From NCBI GenBank assembly GCA_016000195.1, contig JAECRO010000005.1, positions 1 through 64,000 on the forward strand: a DNA stretch of 64,000 nucleotides, given 5' to 3'. The DNA is from Burkholderiales bacterium. GTDB lineage: Bacteria; Pseudomonadota; Gammaproteobacteria; Burkholderiales; Burkholderiaceae_C. The position numbers were made by a program, and so were the translations under genes. The notes under the pieces are model-generated. The model saw nothing but the letters and a program-made list of their open reading frames with translations, had not been told where the DNA came from and ran no database searches. Shown here piece by piece: positions 8,406 to 16,787 of the stretch (position 1 is its first letter; each line of letters starts with the position of its first letter).

Positions 8406-9425
8406 TTGATTCTTCGCCACACCTTCACGCCGCCCAACAACACCCGCATGGCCAACCTGTGCGGCCCGATGGACATCCACATCCGCACCATCGAGGCCGG
8501 GCTGCAGGTGACGATTGCGCACCGCTTCGAGCAGTTCAAGATCGACGGCCCCAAGCTGCGCGCACAGCAGGCGCTCGAAGTGCTGCAGGCGCTGTACGAA
8601 ATCGCCCAGCGGCCCATCGAGCCCGAAACCGTGCAGCTGATGCTGGCCGGCGACACCGCCCTGAGCACCGCCGAAGGCCCGATGGCGCTGTCCACCCGCC
8701 GCGCCGACCTGCGCGCGCGCACCATCAACCAGGGCACCTACCTCGAAAACATCGCCACGCACGACATCACCTTCGGCATTGGCCCGGCCGGCACCGGCAA
8801 GACCTACCTGGCGGTGGCCTGCGCGGTCGATGCGCTGGAGCGCAGCACGGTGCAGAAAATCGTGCTGACGCGCCCGGCGGTCGAGGCCGGCGAGCGCCTG
8901 GGCTTTTTGCCGGGCGATTTGAGCCAGAAGGTCGATCCCTACCTGCGGCCGCTGTATGACGCGCTGCACGAGCTGATGGGCTTTGAGCGGGTGCAAAAAG
9001 CCTTCGAGCGCCAGCAGATCGAGATTGCGCCGCTGGCCTTCATGCGCGGCCGCACGCTGAACCATGCCTTCGTCATCCTGGACGAGGCGCAAAACACCAC
9101 GCCCGAGCAGATGAAGATGTTTTTGACGCGCATCGGCTTTGGCAGCAAGGCGGTGGTGACGGGCGACGTGAGCCAGGTCGATCTGCCGCGCACGCAGCTG
9201 AGCGGCCTGATCGATGCCGAGCGCGTGCTCAAGCGCGTGCAGGGCATCGCGATTACCCGGCTGACCAGCCTTGACGTGGTGCGCCATCCGCTGGTGGCGC
9301 GCATCGTCGATGCGTATGACAAGACGCCGAGCAACCGGGACGATGCCGTGGATTCGGATATTGCTATTGATTTGGTAGCTAAACCCGCACGCAAGACCAG
9401 CGCAAGGAGCCGAAATGGCTCTTAA
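8406..9425 (+). CDS. ybeZ: PhoH-like ATPase (YbeZ)
   Basis: PhoH-family P-loop ATPase of 339 residues, in many bacteria a partner of YbeY in rRNA and ribosome quality control. Seen: Walker [12 protein letters not shown] at about residues 130-140, the [19 protein letters not shown] signature and Walker [11 protein letters not shown]. The TTG at 8406 is chosen because AGGAAA lies about nine bases upstream and the N-terminus then fits the family; the open frame runs much further upstream by chance. The 3' end overlaps ybeY by 11 bp. A short GCTATT...GGTAGC segment near the end (9361-9382) resembles the tail of the dispersed repeat and is translated. Confidence 0.93.
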   Translation: MILRHTFTPPNNTRMANLCGPMDIHIRTIEAGLQVTIAHRFEQFKIDGPKLRAQQALEVLQALYEIAQRPIEPETVQLMLAGDTALSTAEGPMALSTRRADLRARTINQGTYLENIATHDITFGIGPAGTGKTYLAVACAVDALERSTVQKIVLTRPAVEAGERLGFLPGDLSQKVDPYLRPLYDALHELMGFERVQKAFERQQIEIAPLAFMRGRTLNHAFVILDEAQNTTPEQMKMFLTRIGFGSKAVVTGDVSQVDLPRTQLSGLIDAERVLKRVQGIAITRLTSLDVVRHPLVARIVDAYDKTPSNRDDAVDSDIAIDLVAKPARKTSARSRNGS

Positions 9426-9870
9426 TCAACTGAGTTTGTCGCTGCAGTTCGGAAAATTCCCCGAGGCGGCCCTGCACCGCGCCGCCCTTCCCCGCCACAG
9501 CGTCGCCCGCTGGATTCGCCACGCGCTGCAAAGCGACGCCGAGATCACCGTTCGCATCGTCGGCGCCGAGGAAGGCCAGGCGCTGAACCGCGATTACCGG
9601 GGCAAGGACTACGCGACCAACGTGCTGACCTTCGACTACACCCAGGAGCCGGTCGTCACGGCCGACCTGGTGCTGTGCGCGCCGGTGGTTGAACGGGAAG
9701 CCCAAGAGAACGGCAAGACGCTGCAGGCGCATTATGCGCATCTGCTGGTGCATGGCGCGCTGCACGCGCAGGGTTACGACCACGAAACCGGCAAAGAGGA
9801 TGCCGAGGAGATGGAAGCGCTGGAAATCGGGATTCTGGCCGGCCTGGGCTTCGACAACCCCTACCGCTGA
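9415..9870 (+). CDS. ybeY: Endoribonuclease / rRNA maturation factor YbeY
   Basis: Zinc-dependent single-strand endoribonuclease involved in 16S rRNA 3' processing and 70S quality control, 151 residues. Seen: the zinc motif [11 protein letters not shown] (H-x3-H-x5-H) at about residues 117-127, and the upstream [18 protein letters not shown] signature. It overlaps the end of the phoH gene by 11 bp, which suggests translational coupling. The corC and lnt genes that commonly follow are absent; instead a dispersed repeat and a dtd remnant come next, marking a rearrangement boundary. Confidence 0.96.
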   Translation: MALNQLSLSLQFGKFPEAALHRAALPRHSVARWIRHALQSDAEITVRIVGAEEGQALNRDYRGKDYATNVLTFDYTQEPVVTADLVLCAPVVEREAQENGKTLQAHYAHLLVHGALHAQGYDHETGKEDAEEMEALEIGILAGLGFDNPYR

Positions 9871-9882
9871 CGGTTTTCAGCA

Positions 9883-9939
9883 TCAAATACGGCTCTTGCG
9901 CAGTCAACACGGGCGCAAGCAGCTATCCAAACCATAGCA
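9883..9939 (+). repeat. Dispersed repeat, copy A
   Basis: Contains TCAAATACGGCTCTTGCGCA, then GCGCAAGCAGCTATCC and an AT-rich tail. Same core as the copies near 17.0, 22.85, 40.15, 51.88 and 57.04 kb. Confidence 0.8.
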
Positions 9940-9951
9940 TTCACCGGCTGC

Positions 9952-10075
9952 TCAAGCAGCAGGCGCGATCTGCAGCAGAATCGTCACCGGCCCGTCGTTG
10001 ACCAGATGCACCCGCATGCCGGCGGCGAACTGCCCTGCCCGCGCCACGGAATGCGCGGCGCCCGCCCAGACGCTG
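9952..10075 (-). pseudogene. dtd: 3' remnant of dtd (D-aminoacyl-tRNA deacylase)
   Basis: About 40 codons read in frame to a TGA at 9952-9954. They encode a Dtd-like C-terminus (GQFAAGMRVHLVNDGPVTILLQ). No 5' part exists: the fragment abuts the stop codon of the SYLF lipoprotein gene. Since tyrS and dtd are often neighbours, the SYLF gene probably arrived between them with loss of the dtd 5' end. Confidence 0.75.
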
Positions 10076-10654
10076 TCAGGGAGTTATCTTGGTGATCTTC
10101 GAGCCTTGCAGCGACACGCCCGCCTCCAGACCGGCGTTGTTCATCACAAAGCCGACCACCGGCTGCTTCACCGTCTCGCTGTCGATGGTGCCATTGACAC
10201 CGATGCGGGCAACGGCCACTGTGGCATCGACACCGGCCACCCAGCCCTTGCTGTTACGAAACTTATCGAGGGCGTCCTTGGTATTGAAGACGTAAATCAC
10301 CGCCTTGGACTGCGCACCAATCTGCCAGCCGACCGAGCCTGCTGACAGGCTGTAGTAATCCTCTGTGCGACCGTGCGTGCGCAATGCACCGCGGCCATGT
10401 TCGGCGCCAATCACAAAGCTGCCACCAAGGACCGCCGGAAACACCAGCACGCCCGCAGACTTGGCCACCAGTTCGCGCGCGTCGGGTGCTGCTGCGTACA
10501 GGCGGTTCAGCGTGGCATCCACCTGGGCGTCGATGGAACCGCTTGATGACTTGGCCGATGCAGTATCGGTTTCCTTGGTGGTGGTGCAACCGACCAAGAC
10601 CACGCTGCCAACGGCAACGGCCAGGGCAACAGTACGAAGAGAAGAAAAACGCAT
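10076..10654 (-). CDS. SYLF/Ysc84-domain lipoprotein
   Basis: A 192-residue outer-membrane or periplasmic lipoprotein. The signal peptide ends in the lipobox LVGC at about residues 20-23, followed by a Ysc84 (SYLF) domain with LVFPAVLGGSFVIGAEHGRGAL and YYSLSAGSVGWQIGAQSKAVIYVFNT, features of this lipid-binding family. CAGGAG precedes the ATG. It lies between tyrS and the dtd remnant on the same strand. Bacterial members have no settled function beyond lipid association. Its position beside a truncated gene suggests it was inserted here. Confidence 0.85.
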   Translation of the reverse strand: MRFSSLRTVALAVAVGSVVLVGCTTTKETDTASAKSSSGSIDAQVDATLNRLYAAAPDARELVAKSAGVLVFPAVLGGSFVIGAEHGRGALRTHGRTEDYYSLSAGSVGWQIGAQSKAVIYVFNTKDALDKFRNSKGWVAGVDATVAVARIGVNGTIDSETVKQPVVGFVMNNAGLEAGVSLQGSKITKITP

Positions 10655-10788
10655 GGCGAAACTCCTGTGAAGGGAATAAGTTACCGGGGTACATAAACAT
10701 CAACGCCCCGACAAGGCGAAATTCATTCTAGCCTTGGTCGGCCTCCGCCCGCCGCAGCACGGCTGTCATGCGGGGATCAGCCCACGCG

Positions 10789-12021
10789 TCACGCCAGCGT
10801 CACGCGGGCAAACTTGCGCTTGCCGACCTGCACCACATACGTGCCGGCGGTCAGCTTCAAGGCCTTGTCGCTGATCACGCTGGAATCCACGCGCACGCCG
10901 CCGCCGTCGATCAGGCGGCCCGCTTCGCTGCCCGAAGGCGCCAGCCCGGCCGCCTTGAGCAGCGCGCCTATGCCCAGCGGGGCGCCCGCTACCTGCACGT
11001 CGGGAATCTCGTCGGGCACGCCGCCCTTGCTGCGGTTGATGAAATCCTGCTCGGCGGCGGCGGCGGCGGCGGCGGAATGAAAGCGCGCCGTGATTTCCTT
11101 GGCCAGCGCCACTTTGGCGTCCTTGGGGTTGCGGCCACCTTCAATCTCGGCCTTCAGCGCGGCAATGTCGGCCTCGCTTTTGAAGGACAGCAGCGTGTAC
11201 CACTTCCACATCAGCACGTCGGACACCGACAGCACCTTGGCGAACATCGAGTTCGCGTCTTCGGAAATGCCGATGTAGTTGTTCTTGCTTTTCGACATCT
11301 TCTCGATGCCGTCCAGCCCTTCGAGCAGCGGCATGGTCAGGATGCACTGCGGCTCCTGGCCGTATTCCTGCTGCAGGTGCCGGCCCATCAGCAAATTAAA
11401 CTTCTGGTCGGTGCCGCCCAGCTCCAGATCGCTTTTCAGGGCCACCGAGTCGTAGCCCTGCATCAGCGGGTACAAAAATTCATGCACGCTGATCGACTGC
11501 CCGGCCTTGAAACGGTCATGAAAATCGTTGCGCTCCATCATGCGCGCCACGGTGTAGCGCGAGGCCAGCTGGATCATGCCGCGCGCGCCCAGCGGGTCGC
11601 ACCATTCGCTGTTGTAGCGAATCTCGGTTTTTTCCGGGTCCAGCACCAGGCTGGCCTGGCGGTAATAGGTTTCGGCATTGACCTTGATCTGCTCGGGCGT
11701 GAGCGGCGGGCGCGTGCTGTTGCGGCCCGAGGGGTCGCCGATCAGGCTGGTGAAGTCGCCGATCAAAAAAATCACCGTGTGGCCCAGATCCTGCAACTGG
11801 CGCATCTTGTTGAGCACCACGGTGTGGCCGATGTGGATGTCGGGCGCGGTCGGGTCCAGCCCGAGCTTGATGCGCAGCGGCACGCCGGTGGCTTCGCTGC
11901 GGACCAGTTTTCGGGCCCATTCGTCCTGCGGAATCAGCTCGTCGCAGCCCCGCAGGGAGACGGCCAGCGCTGTCTTTACACGGTCAGACAGAAGTGAATT
12001 TGTAACAAGCTCTTGATTCAT
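10789..12021 (-). CDS. tyrS: Tyrosyl-tRNA synthetase
   Basis: Class I aminoacyl-tRNA synthetase that charges tRNA-Tyr, 410 residues, of the longer TyrS subtype with a C-terminal S4 RNA-binding domain. Seen: the HIGH motif (PDIHIGHTVV) at about residue 58, KMSKS (EKMSKSKNNYIG) at about 245 and the S4 domain at about 345-405. A run of seven alanines (HSAAAAAAAEQDF, from a GCC/GGC repeat near 11056) lies in the linker before the S4 domain and may vary in length. It is divergent from the M23 peptidase gene, as in other Burkholderiales. Confidence 0.97.
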   Translation of the reverse strand: MNQELVTNSLLSDRVKTALAVSLRGCDELIPQDEWARKLVRSEATGVPLRIKLGLDPTAPDIHIGHTVVLNKMRQLQDLGHTVIFLIGDFTSLIGDPSGRNSTRPPLTPEQIKVNAETYYRQASLVLDPEKTEIRYNSEWCDPLGARGMIQLASRYTVARMMERNDFHDRFKAGQSISVHEFLYPLMQGYDSVALKSDLELGGTDQKFNLLMGRHLQQEYGQEPQCILTMPLLEGLDGIEKMSKSKNNYIGISEDANSMFAKVLSVSDVLMWKWYTLLSFKSEADIAALKAEIEGGRNPKDAKVALAKEITARFHSAAAAAAAEQDFINRSKGGVPDEIPDVQVAGAPLGIGALLKAAGLAPSGSEAGRLIDGGGVRVDSSVISDKALKLTAGTYVVQVGKRKFARVTLA

Positions 12022-12244
12022 AAGGGTTTTTCTCGGGACAGGTTGTTGTCCGACAGATATAATTGCGGCTTTCCTACGTCAGCCTGACATTTTAAAGGCC
12101 GCTCTGGCCGCTGACGGGGAAGGCAAGATTTCGAGTCCGATGACCCCGCCCGCTGGCCAAAACGGACGGCGCGGTCATCGATTTTCTTTTTTCGCAGTCG
12201 GGCATGCCTTTGCAGCCTGACGCACTTTAGTTGGGATTCCCGCT

Positions 12245-13642
12245 TTGCGCCTGCCCGTCGCCTCCCACACCCCGCTCACCCTCTCCCGCCTTCTGTCCGC
12301 CATTGCCGACAGCCTGCGCCGCCACCCCAAACGCCTGACCGCCAGCCTGGCCGTCTTGCTGCTCGGAACCGGCGTAACCGCTTTCGGCGTTGCGCCGCTG
12401 GCACCCGACGCCGCCGATTTGCCGGTTCGCCAGGTGCTCGAAGCCACGCAGCCTCTGGCGCCCCAGTCCGCGCAGGCCCAGATGAACGCGCTGGCCGACT
12501 TCAGGTTCAAGCTGTTCCGCACCGAAAGCACACGCAGCAGCGACCGGGCCAGCACCCTGCTGCAACGGCTGAACATTGACGACACGGCGGCAGAGGTCTT
12601 TTTACGCACCGATCCCAATGCGCAGCTGATCCTGGAAGGCCAGCCCGGCAAGACCGTCACCGTCGAAGCCAGCGAAAGCCAGCAGCTGCTCAAGCTCAGC
12701 ATGCGCTGGGCGACCGATGACGAGCAGGTGTTCCAGCGCCTGCTCATTGAACGCAGCAGCGATGGCCGATTCACCTCGCGCATCGAGACCGCGCCCTACA
12801 CCCGCTCGGCCCAGCTGGCCAGCGCCACCATCCAGACCTCGCTGTTCGCCGCCATCGACGACGCGCGCATTCCCGATGGCGTCGGCGTGCAGATTGCCGA
12901 GATTTTCTCGACCGACATCGATTTCCGCCGCGCACTGCGCAAGGGCGACCGCTTCAACGTGGTCTATGAAACCCTGGAAGCCGACGGCGAGGCCCTGCGC
13001 ACCGGCCGCGTGCTGTCGGCTGAATTCGTCAACGAAGGCAAGGCCTACCAGGCGATGTGGTTTCAGCCACCGGGCAAGGACGAGGCCGGCGCACCGCTCA
13101 AGGGCGGCTACTACACGCTGGACGGCCAGAGCCTGCGCCGCGCGTTTTTAAGCTCGCCAGTCGAGTTTTCGCGCATCAGCAGCGGCTTTTCGATGCGTTT
13201 TCACCCCATCCAGCAAACCTGGCGCGCCCACAACGGCACCGACTTTGCCGCCGCCACCGGCACGCCCGCCCGGACCATCGGCGACGGCGTGGTGGAATTC
13301 GCCGGCGTGCAAAACGGCTACGGCAACGTGGTCTTCATCAAGCACCGCAACAACCGTGAAACGGTCTATGCCCACCTGAGCAAGCTCAACGTGCAACAGG
13401 GCCAGGCCGTCAGCCAGGGCCAGACCATCGGCTTGGTCGGCATGACCGGCTGGGCCACCGGCCCGCACCTGCACTTCGAGGTCCGCATCAACGGCGTGCA
13501 GCAGGATCCGATGACTGTCGCCAAGCAAAGCGACGTGGTTCCGGTGCCCGCCGCGGCCCTGCCGCAGTTCAGGCAACTGGCCAACGGCTTCAGGAACCAG
13601 CTGCTGGCCGCCGCCACGATTGACCAGACCCGGGCCGAGTAG
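12245..13642 (+). CDS. M23-family murein endopeptidase, membrane-anchored
   Basis: A 465-residue cell-wall peptidase. An N-terminal signal anchor at about residues 30-55 (LTASLAVLLLGTGVTAFGV) is followed by a periplasmic domain and a C-terminal M23 (LytM) domain. Zinc motifs are visible: HNGTDFAA (HxxxD) and GPHLHFEV (HxH). All ligands appear present, so it should be active against peptidoglycan cross-links. The start is TTG at 12245 with GGGA upstream; no better start is seen. It is followed 38 bp later by anmK, so turnover and recycling genes are adjacent. It resembles MepM-type enzymes but lacks an obvious LysM domain. Confidence 0.9.
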   Translation: MRLPVASHTPLTLSRLLSAIADSLRRHPKRLTASLAVLLLGTGVTAFGVAPLAPDAADLPVRQVLEATQPLAPQSAQAQMNALADFRFKLFRTESTRSSDRASTLLQRLNIDDTAAEVFLRTDPNAQLILEGQPGKTVTVEASESQQLLKLSMRWATDDEQVFQRLLIERSSDGRFTSRIETAPYTRSAQLASATIQTSLFAAIDDARIPDGVGVQIAEIFSTDIDFRRALRKGDRFNVVYETLEADGEALRTGRVLSAEFVNEGKAYQAMWFQPPGKDEAGAPLKGGYYTLDGQSLRRAFLSSPVEFSRISSGFSMRFHPIQQTWRAHNGTDFAAATGTPARTIGDGVVEFAGVQNGYGNVVFIKHRNNRETVYAHLSKLNVQQGQAVSQGQTIGLVGMTGWATGPHLHFEVRINGVQQDPMTVAKQSDVVPVPAAALPQFRQLANGFRNQLLAAATIDQTRAE

Positions 13643-13680
13643 GCGCCAGACTGCTGGCGGCACTGCGGCAAAATCGCTGC

Positions 13681-14820
13681 ATGCACGACTATTTCATTGG
13701 CCTGATGTCAGGCACCTCACTTGACGGCGCCGACGGGGTGCTGGTTGATTTTTCAGGCCCTGCGCTGCGCGTCGCCGCAAGTGCCAGCGAGCCGTTTGGC
13801 GACAGTTTTCGGGCCGAGTTGCTGGCGCTCAACGCCCCTTCGCACAACGAACTGCACCGCGCCGCGCTGGCGGGCAATACGCTTGCAGCGGTGTATGCCA
13901 GGGTGGTCGCAACGCTGCTGCAAAAAGCCGCCGCACAAGACATCAGCGCCGGCCAGATCCGGGCCATTGGTGCGCATGGGCAGACCGTCAGGCACCAGCC
14001 CCGGCGAACGTCCGCCGAGCCTTCCGGCGCGGGCTACACGCTCCAGCTCAACAACCCGGCGCTGCTGGCCGAATTGACCGGCATTGACGTGGTGGCCGAT
14101 TTGCGCAGCCGCGATGTCGCCGCAGGCGGCCAGGGTGCGCCGCTGGTGCCGGCGTTTCACCAGGGTGTCTTTGGCCGCGCCGACGCCACGGTCGCGGTGC
14201 TGAACCTGGGCGGCATCTCCAATCTCAGCGTGCTGCCGCCTGCCGGCTCACCACTGCCGGTGCTGGGCTTTGACTGCGGGCCGGGCAATGCGCTGATGGA
14301 TGCCTGGTGCCTGCAGCACACCGGCCAGCCTTTTGATGCGGGCGGCGCCTGGGCGAAAAGCGGCCGGCTGGTTCCGGCGCTGCTGGCCAGCCTGCAGGGC
14401 GAGCCCTACTTCTCGCAGCCGATTCCCAAAAGCACGGGGCGTGATCTGTTCAGCCTGGCGTGGCTGGATGACAAACTGCGGCCCTTTGCCGGCGAACGCC
14501 CCGAGGATATTCAAAATACATTGACCGAATTGACGGTTTGCGCATGCGCTGCGGGCATCAACAGCTATGGAAAAGAGAGCACCGAGCTGATTGTCTGCGG
14601 CGGCGGCGCTTTCAATCGTTATCTGCTGCAGCGCCTGCAGTCAAGCCTGCCCTGGCTGCGCGTCAGCACCTCGGACGCGCACGGCCTGCCGCCGCTGCAG
14701 GTCGAGGCCGCCGCCTTTGCCTGGCTGGCACGCCGGATGCTCCAACGCCAGCCCGGCAACCTGCCCGGCGTGACCGGCGCGGCCGGCCTGCGCGTGCTGG
14801 GCGCGCTATATCCCGCCTGA
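13681..14820 (+). CDS. anmK: Anhydro-N-acetylmuramic acid kinase
   Basis: Phosphorylates and opens 1,6-anhydro-MurNAc to MurNAc-6-phosphate in peptidoglycan recycling; cytoplasmic; 379 residues. Seen: N-terminal GLMSGTSLDGADGVLV (ATP-binding), IGAHGQTVRH, LNLGGISNLS, FDCGPGNALMD and the C-terminal VCGGGAFN. All conserved blocks are present. It probably shares a transcript with the upstream M23 peptidase. Between IQNTLTELT and ICGGG the DNA (about 14525-14575) shows a weak likeness to the dispersed repeat, which I cannot confirm. Confidence 0.96.
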   Translation: MHDYFIGLMSGTSLDGADGVLVDFSGPALRVAASASEPFGDSFRAELLALNAPSHNELHRAALAGNTLAAVYARVVATLLQKAAAQDISAGQIRAIGAHGQTVRHQPRRTSAEPSGAGYTLQLNNPALLAELTGIDVVADLRSRDVAAGGQGAPLVPAFHQGVFGRADATVAVLNLGGISNLSVLPPAGSPLPVLGFDCGPGNALMDAWCLQHTGQPFDAGGAWAKSGRLVPALLASLQGEPYFSQPIPKSTGRDLFSLAWLDDKLRPFAGERPEDIQNTLTELTVCACAAGINSYGKESTELIVCGGGAFNRYLLQRLQSSLPWLRVSTSDAHGLPPLQVEAAAFAWLARRMLQRQPGNLPGVTGAAGLRVLGALYPA

Positions 14821-14846
14821 GCGCTGCATGGCGCTGCCCGGCCTTG

Positions 14847-15009
14847 CTAGCCATGGCCTGAAACTTCAGGGTTTTCGATCAGCCAGCCCGAGGCCGGAAT
14901 CAGCATGGCCATGGTCAGCGAATAGGCCACCACCACCGACTGCATGCGCAGCGGGCTCTCGCCAAAGCTCCGGGCCATGGCCGGCAGCGTCGTGTTGACG
15001 ATGGTGGCA
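14847..15009 (-). pseudogene. Fragment of a DHA2/MdtD-type MFS transporter
   Basis: About 53 codons encode [17 protein letters not shown] followed by [20 protein letters not shown], the first transmembrane helices of 14-TM DHA2 drug exporters. The start region and everything after the second helix are missing. It lies between anmK and erpA. Confidence 0.7.
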
Positions 15010-15101
15010 GGATGCGCAGCGAGTTCTGTTCGGTTGGTAGCGAAGCAGGAGGGTTCATGAAAAGCGGCCAGCAGGCGGACATCCGGGAAATGCGACAACG
15101 A

Positions 15102-15124
15102 AAAAGCCGCCCTGAAGGCGGCTC
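15102..15124 (-). terminator. Rho-independent terminator after erpA
   Basis: On the minus strand GCCGCC and GGCGGC form a stem with a five-base loop, followed by five T. It lies about 50 bases after the erpA stop. Confidence 0.8.
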
Positions 15125-15171
15125 TTGAACAATGGCGGCATCCGGCCCGCCCTTGACTCGGTCCTCGGTCC

Positions 15172-15537
15172 TCAGACCGAGAAGCTGGAGCCGCAACCGC
15201 ACGAACTGCTGGCGTTCGGATTCTTGATGACGAACTGCGCGCCTTCCAGGTCGTCCTTGTAGTCGATCTCGGCACCGACCAGGTACTGGTAGCTCATCGC
15301 ATCAATCAGCAGCGACACGCCATTCTTGGTCATGGTGGTGTCGTCTTCGTTGGTGATCTCGTCAAAGGTGAAACCGTACTGGAAGCCCGAGCAGCCGCCG
15401 CCCTGCACAAACACGCGCAGCTTCAGGTCTGGATTGCCTTCCTCGGCAATCAGCTCGGCGACCTTGGAAGCGGCGCTGTCGGTAAACACAAACGGTGCGG
15501 GCATTTCGGTCTGGATATTTTCGGCAACTGCACTCAT
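15172..15537 (-). CDS. erpA: Iron-sulfur cluster insertion protein ErpA
   Basis: A-type carrier that delivers Fe-S clusters to apoproteins, including isoprenoid-pathway enzymes; 121 residues. The three cluster-binding cysteines are present: GGGCSGFQ at about residue 49 and SSCGCGSSF at about 113-115. The family start is clear. It is transcribed in the same direction as rpsI and rplM, but a strong terminator after rpsI and its own downstream terminator suggest an independent unit. Confidence 0.96.
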   Translation of the reverse strand: MSAVAENIQTEMPAPFVFTDSAASKVAELIAEEGNPDLKLRVFVQGGGCSGFQYGFTFDEITNEDDTTMTKNGVSLLIDAMSYQYLVGAEIDYKDDLEGAQFVIKNPNASSSCGCGSSFSV

Positions 15538-15645
15538 GGGGAACTCCGTTATTCAATAAGCCAACAGGCAATGCGGAAATACTACAGCAAATCAATCAAC
15601 CATAACGCCCGCGTTGCTTAACGTGAAACAGCCTGCTTCACCATG

Positions 15646-15683
15646 CAAAAAGCCGCCAGGCAATCTGCATGGCGGCTTTTTTG
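15646..15683 (-). terminator. Terminator between rpsI and erpA
   Basis: Perfect 8-bp stem AGCCGCCA/TGGCGGCT with an 11-base loop, flanked by A on one side and T on the other, so it can work in both directions. It ends the rplM-rpsI transcript. Confidence 0.85.
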
Positions 15684-15700
15684 GGAAGCAGGCAGCGGGA

Positions 15701-16093
15701 TTAACGCTTGCTGAACTGCTTGCGGCGGCGGGCCGAGCGGAAACCGACCTTTTTACGTTCGACTTCACGCGCATCGCGGGTCACGAAACCGGCCTGGCTC
15801 AACGCTGGCTTGAGCGTTGCGTCATAGTCGATCAGGGCGCGGGTAATGCCGTGGCGCACTGCGCCGGCCTGGCCGGACTCGCCGCCGCCGTGAACGTTGA
15901 TCATGATGTCAAACGTCTCGACGTGGTTCGTCAGGAACAGGGGCTGGCGGCAGATCATGATGGAGGTCTGACGACCGAAGAACGCTTGAATGTCCTTGTC
16001 GTTGACCGTGATCTTGCCAGTGCCTTTTTTGATGAACACGCGGGCGACGCTGGATTTGCGACGGCCGGTGCCGTTGTTCCATTCACCGATCAT
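15701..16093 (-). CDS. rpsI: 30S ribosomal protein S9
   Basis: Small-subunit protein, 130 residues. Seen: [13 protein letters not shown] near the N-terminus, [15 protein letters not shown] in the middle and the basic C-terminal tail ending RRRKQFSKR that reaches toward the P-site. Its ATG overlaps the rplM stop by 4 bp (ATGA), the standard coupled arrangement. Confidence 0.99.
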   Translation of the reverse strand: MIGEWNNGTGRRKSSVARVFIKKGTGKITVNDKDIQAFFGRQTSIMICRQPLFLTNHVETFDIMINVHGGGESGQAGAVRHGITRALIDYDATLKPALSQAGFVTRDAREVERKKVGFRSARRRKQFSKR

Positions 16094-16545
16094 TTGGCTG
16101 ACTCCCGTGATGTGCCTGCAATTTCAAGCACTTTAGGCTGTTGGGCGGTATGCGGATGCTCTGCACCACCGTACACCTTGAGTTTCTTGATCATGGCGTA
16201 ACCGAGCGGGCCCTTGGGCAGCATGCCCTTGACGGCTTTTTCCAGGGCGCGGCCAGGAAACTTGGTTTGCATGTCGCGGAAATTGGTGGCAGTGATGCCG
16301 CCTGGATAACCGGAATGACGGTAGTAAATCTTGTCGGTCGATTTGGCACCGGTCACGCGCAGCTGGGCGGCGTTGATGATGACGATGAAGTCACCGGTAT
16401 CGACGTGAGGCGTATAAATGGCCTTGTGTTTGCCGCGCAAACGGAGAGCAACTTCGCTGGCTACTCGTCCGAGGACCTTGTCGGTCGCGTCAATCACAAA
16501 CCACTCGTGCGTCACGTCAGCGGGTTTGGCGCTGAAGGTTTTCAT
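16090..16545 (-). CDS. rplM: 50S ribosomal protein L13
   Basis: Early-assembly large-subunit protein, 151 residues, slightly longer than the usual 142 because of a C-terminal tail ([19 protein letters not shown]). Seen: N-terminal [27 protein letters not shown] and [12 protein letters not shown]. It has its own strong sigma70-type promoter about 170 bases upstream and is coupled to rpsI. Confidence 0.99.
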   Translation of the reverse strand: MKTFSAKPADVTHEWFVIDATDKVLGRVASEVALRLRGKHKAIYTPHVDTGDFIVIINAAQLRVTGAKSTDKIYYRHSGYPGGITATNFRDMQTKFPGRALEKAVKGMLPKGPLGYAMIKKLKVYGGAEHPHTAQQPKVLEIAGTSRESAK

Positions 16546-16717
16546 GAGTTTCTCTTAACAATAAAAGGGGGTTTGTCGGGTTCTTTTCCACGGTCGGCGT
16601 TCTTCTAGTGAGAACCTCTTAGGTGGTCATTTGCCTGGCAGCGCCTTACGGAACAAGTCCAAAAAGTGCTTTCAAGCAACCCTGCCGCGGAACCACATGT
16701 GCGCTGCAGAGCCCGAG

Positions 16718-16747
16718 ATTATATGAAGAATCAAGGGTTTGCGTCAA
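16718..16747 (-). promoter_or_regulatory. Sigma70 promoter of rplM-rpsI
   Basis: TTGACG (16742-16747) and TATAAT (16718-16723) with an 18-bp spacer on the minus strand. This leaves a leader of about 165 bases before rplM, room for translational control. Confidence 0.8.
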
Positions 16748-16787
16748 TTTTTAGGGTCTTTGCACGGCAAGAAGGTACGATAGAGGC

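Noticed and set aside
12058..12063. TATAAT as promoter of the M23 peptidase gene
   Set aside because: No -35 hexamer at suitable distance, and it lies about 180 bases from the start.
14520..14580. A further copy of the dispersed repeat inside anmK
   Set aside because: Only TTTGCGCA and CAGCTATGG fragments agree; not enough to call.
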